A stretch of 6,311 nucleotides of DNA from an uncultured Clostridia bacterium. GTDB lineage: Bacteria > Bacillota > Clostridia > Oscillospirales > Ruminococcaceae. Position numbers and translations under genes: made by a program. Under the pieces are notes generated by a model, which saw nothing but the letters and a program-made list of their open reading frames with translations, did no database searches and was not told where the DNA came from. How positions within the stretch are numbered: position 1 is the first letter of the stretch; each line of letters opens with the position of its first letter. Of the stretch, positions 1-5,129 are shown piece by piece. The DNA is taken from assembly GCA_938014855.1 (NCBI GenBank), contig CALLQM010000410.1:1-6311 (forward strand), written 5' to 3'.

Positions 1-21
1 CTTTATGCGGAGGGGAAGAGT

Positions 22-1029
22 ATGGTTTCCATTAAAGATATTGCGGCCGAGTGTCATGTTTCTGCGGCAACTGTCAGCAAATCGCTCAGCGGTCATCGTG
101 ACATCAGCCAGGAAACCCGTCAGCGTGTCTGTGAAACGGCCCGCAGGATGGGGTATCTGCCGAATTCGGCGGCGCGTGCACTCAAGACCAACCGAACCTA
201 CAACATCGGTGTGCTGTTCATTGATAAGACGCAGAGCGGGCTAAAGCATCAGTATTTTTCAAGCGTGTTGGATAGTGTCAAAGTGGAAGCGGAACGACTG
301 GGCTATGATATTACATTCATCAGTCAAAATATCGGACAGCGTCCGATGAGCTTTTACGAACACTGCCGCTACCGCGGATGTGACGGGGTTGTTACGGCGA
401 GCATCGATTTTAAAGATCCCGGTTTTTTGGAACTGGTGGAAAGCGATATCCCGGTGGTTACCATTGACCATGTGTTCAATAATCGTACCGCGATTCTTTC
501 CGACAACATCAAAGGTGTCCGCGATCTTGTGCGTTATATCCATGCATGCGGTCATCGGAAAATTGCGTTTATCCATGGCGAAAATACGTCCGTTACACAA
601 AAACGTATGGCAAGTTTTTATAAAACCTGCGAGGAGCTTGCGATTGAAGTGCCGGAACAGTATGTTCGCCAGGCTTTTTACCATGACCCGCGCTCAAGCG
701 CCCGTGCGACACGCGAACTGCTTGCGCTTGCCGACCGCCCGACCTGTATCATGTATCCCGACGACTTTTCGTTTATCGGCGGCATGAATGAAATTGAAAA
801 GGCGGGACTGCACGTTCCCGAGGACATCAGCGTCACGGGATATGACGGCATCTATCTTTCCCAAGTGCTCCGTCCAACACTCACCACTTTACGGCAGGAT
901 ACGGAAAAATTGGGGAAACAAGCGGTGCAGTCGCTGGTGGAAATTATCGAACATCCAAGAACTGCGCTCCCAAAACAGGTATTGATCGAGGGGGAACTTT
1001 TGGAAGGCGGTTCGGTCAAAAAACTCTAA
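22..1029 (+). CDS. LacI-family transcriptional regulator
   Basis: This 335-residue protein has normal full length for a LacI/GalR repressor. Residues 3-24 form the helix-turn-helix (SIKDIAAECHVSAATVSKSL), and the hinge helix is at about 49-56 (SAARALKT), with Leu54 in the position of the minor-groove leucine lever. Residues 60-335 are the periplasmic-binding-protein-like effector domain. They include the family segment VTGYDG at 271-276, followed by the usual PTLTTLRQD stretch. The start is supported by GGAGGGG at 9-15, six bases upstream. The gene lies directly ahead of a sugar ABC operon on the same strand, so I infer that it controls that operon in response to a sugar. A palindrome at 1042-1058 is a candidate operator. 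Its own promoter is outside the window. The effector is unknown. The family call is very secure; the regulated target is inferred from position. Confidence 0.95.
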   Translation: MVSIKDIAAECHVSAATVSKSLSGHRDISQETRQRVCETARRMGYLPNSAARALKTNRTYNIGVLFIDKTQSGLKHQYFSSVLDSVKVEAERLGYDITFISQNIGQRPMSFYEHCRYRGCDGVVTASIDFKDPGFLELVESDIPVVTIDHVFNNRTAILSDNIKGVRDLVRYIHACGHRKIAFIHGENTSVTQKRMASFYKTCEELAIEVPEQYVRQAFYHDPRSSARATRELLALADRPTCIMYPDDFSFIGGMNEIEKAGLHVPEDISVTGYDGIYLSQVLRPTLTTLRQDTEKLGKQAVQSLVEIIEHPRTALPKQVLIEGELLEGGSVKKL

Positions 1030-1041
1030 TTTGTATCCCAA

Positions 1042-1058
1042 AATCGGATGGTCCGATT
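1042..1058. promoter_or_regulatory. Candidate operator: 17-bp perfect inverted repeat
   Basis: AATCGGA-TGG-TCCGATT is a perfect inverted repeat with 7-bp arms around a 3-base centre. It lies 12 bases after the regulator stop codon and ends five bases before a TATAAT box, so a bound protein would cover the -35/spacer region. That geometry is typical of a repressor operator, and the adjacent LacI-family gene is the obvious candidate binder. The odd centre differs from the common CG-centred LacI-family consensus, so the pairing is an inference. There is no T-run after it, so a terminator is less likely. Confidence 0.5.
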
Positions 1059-1063
1059 CTAAT

Positions 1064-1069
1064 TATAAT
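1064..1069 (+). promoter_or_regulatory. Putative -10 box of the transporter operon
   Basis: TATAAT is an exact -10 consensus match, 32 bases upstream of the binding-protein start codon. No convincing -35 lies 16-18 bases upstream. The best TTG-containing hexamer, TTGTAT at 1031-1036, is too far away with a 27-base gap. The promoter is therefore weak by -35, activator-dependent, or not real. The palindrome at 1042-1058 occupies the place where a -35 box would be. Confidence 0.4.
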
Positions 1070-1086
1070 GATTTTGCCGAATGAAG

Positions 1087-1093
1087 AAGGAGG
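1087..1093 (+). promoter_or_regulatory. Ribosome binding site deciding the binding-protein start
   Basis: AAGGAGG is a near-perfect Shine-Dalgarno sequence eight bases before ATG 1102. It lies inside the reading frame that would begin at the in-frame ATG 1081, which itself has no ribosome binding site. This makes 1102 the start. Confidence 0.85.
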
Positions 1094-1101
1094 AAAACTC
1101 T

Positions 1102-2505
1102 ATGCGTACATTTCAGAAAGTGATTTCCTGCGGTTTGGCGTTGCTGATGACAGCTTCCATTTCTGCCTGCGGCTCCAAGCCGTCACAGTCGGAATCTCAG
1201 GCTCCCGCGTCGGAAGCACCGGCGTCTTCGTCAGAAACACAGACCGAAGCAACCGGATCGGAACAGGTGCTGCGCATCTATTGCTGGAACACAGAGTTTC
1301 AGGATCGATTCAATGCTTACTACAAGGATAAACTGCCCGAAGGCATCACCGTGGACTGGGTTATTACGCCGAACGAAAACAATGCGTATCAAAACAAGTT
1401 GGATGCGGATTTAAAAAATCAGGAATCGTCAAAAGACAAGATCGATATCTTTTTGATCGAAGCTGACTATGCGCTCAAATATGTTGATTCCGACTACTGC
1501 TTAGATGTCGTCGGCGATGTCGGACTCACCCAAGAGGACTTAAAAGATCAGTATCCATACACACAGGATATTGCAACCGATTTGACCGGAAAACTCAAAG
1601 CCGTTACATGGCAGGCAACCCCGGGTCTGTTTGCATACCGCCGTTCGATTGCAAAAGATGTGTTGGGAACGGATGAACCCGCCGAAGTGCAGAAAGTACT
1701 GAGCGACTGGGATAAATTCAACGACACCGCGGTTAAAATGGATGAAAAAGGCTATAAGATGCTGTCCGGTTACGACGATTCTTACCGTGTTTTCTCCAAC
1801 AACATGTCCAATCCGTGGGTGGATGCCAACAATCAGATTATTGTTGACCAAAACCTCATGAATTGGGTCGATCAAACCAAGGAATATACCGATAAAGGGT
1901 ACAACAAAAAGACGTCACTTTGGTCGGCTGAATGGAGTGCGGATCAGGGTCCGGAAGGCGACGTATTCGGATTCTTCTATTCCACATGGGGCATTAACTT
2001 CACACTGCTTGGAAACTCGCTGGCTGTTCCACAGGCGGAAGGCGGCAAGCTCGAGGTCGGCAATGGAATTTTTGGCGACTATGCAGTTTGCGAAGGACCG
2101 CAGAACTACTATTGGGGCGGTTCTTGGATCTGTGCGGCAACCGGATCTGACAACTTGGATTTGGTGAAAGATGTCATGAAAACAATGACCTGTGATGCAC
2201 AAACTATGAAGCAGATCACACTTGATACCGAAGATTACACCAACAACCAAACGGCAATGAACGAACTGGCCAACAGCGATTATCAATCCGAGTTCTTGGG
2301 CGGACAGAACCATATTGCGCTGTTTGCAAAAGCGGCTCCGAATATTGATATGAGCAACATTTCAAAATATGACCAGGGACTCAATGAGGAATTCCAAAAG
2401 GCATTTAAAGATTATTTTGATGGAAACGCAAGCAAAGAGGATGCGTTGGACAACTTCTATACTGCGGCTATCGAAAAATATCCGAACCTAAAGAAACCCG
2501 CCTAA
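1102..2505 (+). CDS. Extracellular sugar-binding lipoprotein of an ABC transporter
   Basis: This 467-residue protein is a family-1 type solute-binding protein, the usual size for CUT1 oligosaccharide systems. Residues 1-23 are a lipoprotein signal peptide: basic residues near the N terminus, a hydrophobic core, and lipobox I20-S21-A22-C23. Lipidation at Cys23 would anchor it to the outer face of the membrane. Residues 24-55 are a Ser/Ala/Glu/Thr-rich flexible linker. The folded domain begins at about 56 with VLRIYCWNTEF and is rich in Trp and Tyr (for example YYWGGSW), as expected for carbohydrate stacking. The start at 1102 is preferred over the in-frame ATG at 1081, because only 1102 has a well-placed AAGGAGG. 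It should capture a sugar and deliver it to the two permeases encoded downstream. The substrate cannot be assigned from sequence alone. Confidence 0.93.
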   Translation: MRTFQKVISCGLALLMTASISACGSKPSQSESQAPASEAPASSSETQTEATGSEQVLRIYCWNTEFQDRFNAYYKDKLPEGITVDWVITPNENNAYQNKLDADLKNQESSKDKIDIFLIEADYALKYVDSDYCLDVVGDVGLTQEDLKDQYPYTQDIATDLTGKLKAVTWQATPGLFAYRRSIAKDVLGTDEPAEVQKVLSDWDKFNDTAVKMDEKGYKMLSGYDDSYRVFSNNMSNPWVDANNQIIVDQNLMNWVDQTKEYTDKGYNKKTSLWSAEWSADQGPEGDVFGFFYSTWGINFTLLGNSLAVPQAEGGKLEVGNGIFGDYAVCEGPQNYYWGGSWICAATGSDNLDLVKDVMKTMTCDAQTMKQITLDTEDYTNNQTAMNELANSDYQSEFLGGQNHIALFAKAAPNIDMSNISKYDQGLNEEFQKAFKDYFDGNASKEDALDNFYTAAIEKYPNLKKPA

Positions 2506-2534
2506 TCCTCCATTGTTTTATGGATGGCCGAATT

Positions 2535-2574
2535 GCGCGGGGCGGGCAGCGCCCGCCCCGCGCAGGCTTTTTAT
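2535..2574 (+). terminator. Strong GC-rich hairpin with T-run (terminator/attenuator)
   Basis: A perfect 13-bp all-G/C stem (2535-2547 paired with 2551-2563) closes on the 3-base loop AGC. AGGC and then TTTTTATT follow at 2568-2574. It lies 29 bases after the binding-protein stop codon and 67 bases before the first permease. The four-base gap between stem and T-run makes termination probably incomplete. The hairpin may also protect the 3' end of the binding-protein message. Such intercistronic structures are known in binding-protein-dependent transport operons, where they keep the binding protein in excess over the permeases. No promoter is visible between it and the permease gene, so read-through is presumably needed. 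Confidence 0.8.
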
Positions 2575-2640
2575 TCTAATTGCCGCCGTGCCGGCTGATA
2601 AGCACAAATTTACCATTGGGTATCATATTGGGGTGATGTT

Positions 2641-3582
2641 ATGCGTTCAACTGCTTCTGGCAGGAAAAAAAGAAAAACCATCAGCTATGCGAAATGGGGC
2701 TATATCTTTATTTTGCCTTTTTTCATAGCCTATGCGGTTTTTTCGCTGATTCCGCTGTTGTCTACGTTTTATAACAGCTTATTTGAAAATTATATGGTCG
2801 GGCTGAGCCAAGTCGGTCCAAACTTTGTGGGGCTTGAAAACTTTAAAACGGTTTTGACACAAGGGGATCTCAGCAAATACTTTTCCAATACGGTGATCAT
2901 TTGGGTTCTCGGGTTTGTGCCGCAGATTGCGCTATCGCTTTTGCTGGCATCATGGTTCACCGATTTAAGACTGCGGCTGAAAGCATCCGGATTTTTTAAA
3001 ACGGTTATCTATATGCCAAACCTTATTATGGCGACGGCATTTTCAATGCTGTTCTTTACGCTGTTTTCGGATTCCGGTCCGGTCAATCATATTTTGCAGA
3101 GCATGGGTGTGATTGAAACACCGTTTCGGTTTCTTGCCAATATTTGGAGCACACGCGGACTGATTGCGCTGATGAATTTCCTGATGTGGTATGGAAACAC
3201 CACCATTCTGCTGATGGCGGCGATTATGGGTATCGACACGTCGTTGTTTGAAGCCGCACAGATTGACGGCGCAACACCGTCGCAGTCGTTTTGGAAAATT
3301 ACAATGCCGCTCATTCGTCCGATTTTGATCTATGTGCTGATTACTTCGTTAATCGGCGGCATCCAAATGTTTGATGTTCCTCAAATTCTTACCAACGGCA
3401 ACGGAAACCCCAATCGAACCAGTTTAACAATGGTCATGTATCTCAATAAGCATCTGTTCAGCGAAAACTATGGCATGGGCGGCGCGGTCAGCGTCATTCT
3501 GTTCTTGATTTCTGCCGTGCTTAGCGGAATGGTCTTTTGGATGCTTCGACGGGGCACACTGGAGAAAGGGGGCGACCGTTAA
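2641..3582 (+). CDS. Sugar ABC transporter permease, MalF/UgpA type
   Basis: This 313-residue integral membrane protein matches the single-domain permeases of CUT1 transporters. A short basic N terminus (GRKKRK) precedes six likely membrane segments, at about 19-40, 82-105, 119-141, 173-196, 224-244 and 281-302. The cytoplasmic EAA loop that docks onto the ATPase runs from E204-A205-A206 through D209-G210 to P223 (EAAQIDGATPSQSFWKITMP), a close match to the family pattern EAA-x3-G-x9-I-x-LP. The start ATG follows GGGGTGAT at 2630-2637. It should form the membrane channel as a heterodimer with the next gene product. The stop codon overlaps the start of that gene (TAATG), which suggests translational coupling. 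The role as a sugar permease is secure, but the specific sugar is not. Confidence 0.94.
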   Translation: MRSTASGRKKRKTISYAKWGYIFILPFFIAYAVFSLIPLLSTFYNSLFENYMVGLSQVGPNFVGLENFKTVLTQGDLSKYFSNTVIIWVLGFVPQIALSLLLASWFTDLRLRLKASGFFKTVIYMPNLIMATAFSMLFFTLFSDSGPVNHILQSMGVIETPFRFLANIWSTRGLIALMNFLMWYGNTTILLMAAIMGIDTSLFEAAQIDGATPSQSFWKITMPLIRPILIYVLITSLIGGIQMFDVPQILTNGNGNPNRTSLTMVMYLNKHLFSENYGMGGAVSVILFLISAVLSGMVFWMLRRGTLEKGGDR

Positions 3583-4454
3583 TGGCTGGTATATCAAATA
3601 AAAAACTGCAGGATGAGCACAAACGCCTTGCTGTTCGGCGTATCATTTGCTATGTCGTGCTGATTGCGGTAACCGTGCTTTCTCTGTTTTCGTTCTATAT
3701 TTTGATTGTCAATTCCACAAGATCGCATCCGGATATTCAAAAAGGATTTTCAGCTTTGCCTGGGAAATCGTTTTTTGTGAATTTAAAAAATATTCTGCAA
3801 AATGACAACCTTCCGGTGCTGTCCGGCATTTGGAACAGCATTTTGGTTTCCACCGGGACGGCCGCACTCAGCACTTATTTTTCAGCTATGACCGCGTTTG
3901 GAATCCATGCTTATGATTTTAAGCTGAAAAAAGCGGCGTTTGCCTTTATCATGATGGTCATGCTTGTCCCCACGCAGGTTTCTGCACTGGGATTTGTCAA
4001 GCTGATGGCTACGATGGGGCTGAAAGATTCGTTTATTCCGCTGATTATTCCATCCATCGCGTCACCAATCGTGTTCTTTTTTATGAAACAATATATGGAA
4101 AGCGCATTGCCGATTGAAATTGTGGAGGCGGCGCGAATCGACGGCTCCAACGAGTTCCATACGTTTAATTTCATCGTTATGCCAATTATGAAACCGGCAA
4201 TCGCGGTACAGGCGATCTTTACATTTGTAACTGCATGGAACAATTACTTTCTGCCGGCTTTGCTGCTCGATTCGCAGGAAAAGAAAACCCTGCCGATTTT
4301 GATTGCTCAGCTTAGAAGCGCGGATTTCATGAAATTTGACATGGGTCAGGTCTATATTCTCATCTTTATTGCAATTGTTCCGGTCATTATTGTCTATCTG
4401 CTGTTGTCAAAATTCATTGTGCGCGGTGTTGCGCTGGGCAGTGTAAAAGGCTGA
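3582..4454 (+). CDS. Sugar ABC transporter permease, MalG/UgpE type
   Basis: This 290-residue permease is the partner of the preceding gene product. Predicted membrane segments are at about 21-44, 84-106, 118-140, 149-170, 202-228 and 256-278. The EAA loop is E182-A183-A184 through D187-G188 to P201 (EAARIDGSNEFHTFNFIVMP). The C terminus ends in FIVRGVALGSVKG, a typical MalG-family ending (F-x-RG-x2-x-G-x-VKG). I chose ATG 3582, which overlaps the upstream stop as TAATG and has AAAGGGGG nine bases before it. An in-frame ATG at 3537 would overlap the first permease by 46 bases and lacks such support. No ATPase gene follows, and a long A+T-rich gap comes next, so the transporter probably uses an ATPase encoded elsewhere. 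Confidence 0.94.
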   Translation: MAGISNKKLQDEHKRLAVRRIICYVVLIAVTVLSLFSFYILIVNSTRSHPDIQKGFSALPGKSFFVNLKNILQNDNLPVLSGIWNSILVSTGTAALSTYFSAMTAFGIHAYDFKLKKAAFAFIMMVMLVPTQVSALGFVKLMATMGLKDSFIPLIIPSIASPIVFFFMKQYMESALPIEIVEAARIDGSNEFHTFNFIVMPIMKPAIAVQAIFTFVTAWNNYFLPALLLDSQEKKTLPILIAQLRSADFMKFDMGQVYILIFIAIVPVIIVYLLLSKFIVRGVALGSVKG

Positions 4455-4718
4455 TTTCGGTGATGATTTCCGCTGTACAGCACAAATTTTTTAAACTGCC
4501 AATTTGTAAAAGTATACAAAAAAACTTTATTGGATGGTCTCGTTTTGATATGAAGTCAAACAAACAAAAAGAAAACAAACCGAAAATCAACGATAAAGTA
4601 AAAAATGCACAAAGAACCATAAAAACATATAGGCAATATTTTTAAAAAATTCAACGAAAAAACGAATTTGGAAACATTTAATTAGGAAAATTATACAAAT
4701 GTATGATTTTGATTGATG
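4455..4718. other. A+T-rich intergenic stretch with no supported gene
   Basis: This stretch separates the permease genes from the promoter at 4719. It is strongly A-rich on the + strand from about 4557 to 4690. A 61-codon frame starting with GTG at 4460 is open but very Lys/Asn/Gln-rich, resembles no family I know, and has no good ribosome binding site, so I do not call it. GCTGTACAGC at 4472-4481 is a perfect 10-bp palindrome without a loop. ACAAATT (4482-4488) and AATTTGT (4501-4507) could form a weak stem but have no T-run after them, so no clear terminator lies directly after the permease. The A+T-rich DNA just upstream of 4719 could act as an UP element. Confidence 0.6.
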
Positions 4719-4746
4719 TTGACAAAATTGAGACAACCCATATAAT
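4719..4746 (+). promoter_or_regulatory. Consensus sigma-A promoter
   Basis: TTGACA (4719-4724) and TATAAT (4741-4746) both match the housekeeping consensus exactly and are separated by 16 bases. The DNA upstream is A+T-rich. Transcription would start at about 4752-4755. It is the strongest promoter-like sequence in the window, yet no start codon with a ribosome binding site follows closely. An intrinsic terminator begins about ten bases past the predicted start. Confidence 0.75.
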
Positions 4747-4752
4747 TAAAGT

Positions 4753-4799
4753 TATCAGCAAAGGCGCTGCAAGATGATTTCTTGCGGCGTCTTTTTTTA
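4753..4799 (+). ncRNA. Possible ~45-nt transcript between promoter and terminator
   Basis: If the promoter at 4719-4746 is active and the hairpin at 4763-4798 terminates, the product is an RNA of about 45 nt made almost entirely of the terminator hairpin. It could be a tiny stand-alone RNA, the short arm of an attenuated leader for the desulfidase gene 330 bases downstream, or a by-product without function. No known RNA family is recognised. This is inferred from the layout only, and the start coordinate is approximate. Confidence 0.3.
4761..4798 (+). terminator. Intrinsic terminator
   Basis: GGCGCTGCAAG (4763-4773) pairs with CTTGCGGCGTC (4781-4791), forming an 11-bp stem with two G-U wobbles. 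One more A-T pair closes towards a 5-base loop (TGATT). Seven T's follow at 4792-4798, and AA at 4761-4762 could extend the stem into the T-run. It is a textbook + strand terminator. It may end read-through from the permease operon as well as transcripts from the promoter at 4719. The opposite strand has no comparable T-run, so it is one-directional. Confidence 0.88.
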
Positions 4800-5047
4800 T
4801 ACTCCAAAACAGGAAATTGTCTGCAAAAGGTGCAATTTAGCGGATGTTTCCGAAATACAAGGAAATACTAAAATTGCCGCCAAGAGGTATTATTCCAAAT
4901 TAAAATAGTCTGTTTGCGTGTGTATTAAAATGAGACAAACCGGGAGATGGAAATTTTTTTCACAAACATTCGATGTGTTAATTCTACAATAGGGATGAAA
5001 TTTATTGCACCGTTCGATAGAAAATGCGAAAGATGCACAAAAAACGC
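4800..5047. other. Intergenic stretch upstream of the desulfidase gene
   Basis: No independent gene is supported here. A small inverted repeat, CGGA-TGTT-TCCG, lies at 4841-4852. ATTAAAAT occurs twice about 24 bases apart (near 4899 and 4924). From 4929 the frame shared with the downstream gene is open, with an ATG at 4947; see the finding on the Cys-containing upstream frame. No riboswitch or T-box class was recognised. Confidence 0.5.
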
Positions 5048-5077
5048 TTGCAAATCGGGTGATTTTCCTGTTAGAAT
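5048..5077 (+). promoter_or_regulatory. Putative promoter of the desulfidase gene (extended -10)
   Basis: TTGCAA (5048-5053) and TAGAAT (5072-5077) are separated by 18 bases. The -10 box is preceded by TG one base upstream (TGTTAGAAT), the extended -10 arrangement. Transcription would begin at about 5084, giving a leader of roughly 45 bases. The boxes match four of six and five of six consensus bases, so this is a moderate call. Confidence 0.5.
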
Positions 5078-5118
5078 CAAGCCAGAAACACAAGAAGATG
5101 GTTTTCTCAATTTGAGAC

Positions 5119-5124
5119 GGGAGG
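5119..5124 (+). promoter_or_regulatory. Ribosome binding site deciding the desulfidase start
   Basis: GGGAGG lies five bases before ATG 5130. The next in-frame ATG, at 5139, would be 14 bases away, too far, so 5130 is preferred. Confidence 0.75.
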
Positions 5125-5129
5125 CACTT

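Noticed and set aside
259..684. Long minus-strand frame inside the LacI-type gene
   Set aside because: It is a shadow of a secure coding region with no independent support.
1081..1101. Alternative ATG for the binding protein, seven residues longer
   Set aside because: It has no ribosome binding site of its own, and the AAGGAGG at 1087-1093 lies inside it, correctly spaced for ATG 1102.
3537..3581. Alternative ATG for the second permease
   Set aside because: It would add 15 hydrophilic residues and overlap the first permease by 46 bases; the TAATG junction at 3580-3584 with AAAGGGGG upstream is the usual arrangement.
4472..4481. GCTGTACAGC palindrome
   Set aside because: A 10-bp palindrome without flanking promoter elements or a second copy is too little to call a site.
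4482..4507. Possible terminator just after the permease operon (ACAAATT...AATTTGT)
   Set aside because: The stem is A/T-only over 7 bp with a 12-base loop and no T-run after it; the hairpin at 4761-4798 is far stronger.
4414..4620. Minus-strand frame overlapping the permease 3' end
   Set aside because: It overlaps a secure gene on the other strand, its composition reflects T-rich DNA, and it matches no known family.
4460..4645. 61-codon + strand frame after the permease
   Set aside because: The translation is Lys/Asn/Gln-rich as expected from A-rich DNA, with no recognised domain and no convincing ribosome binding site.
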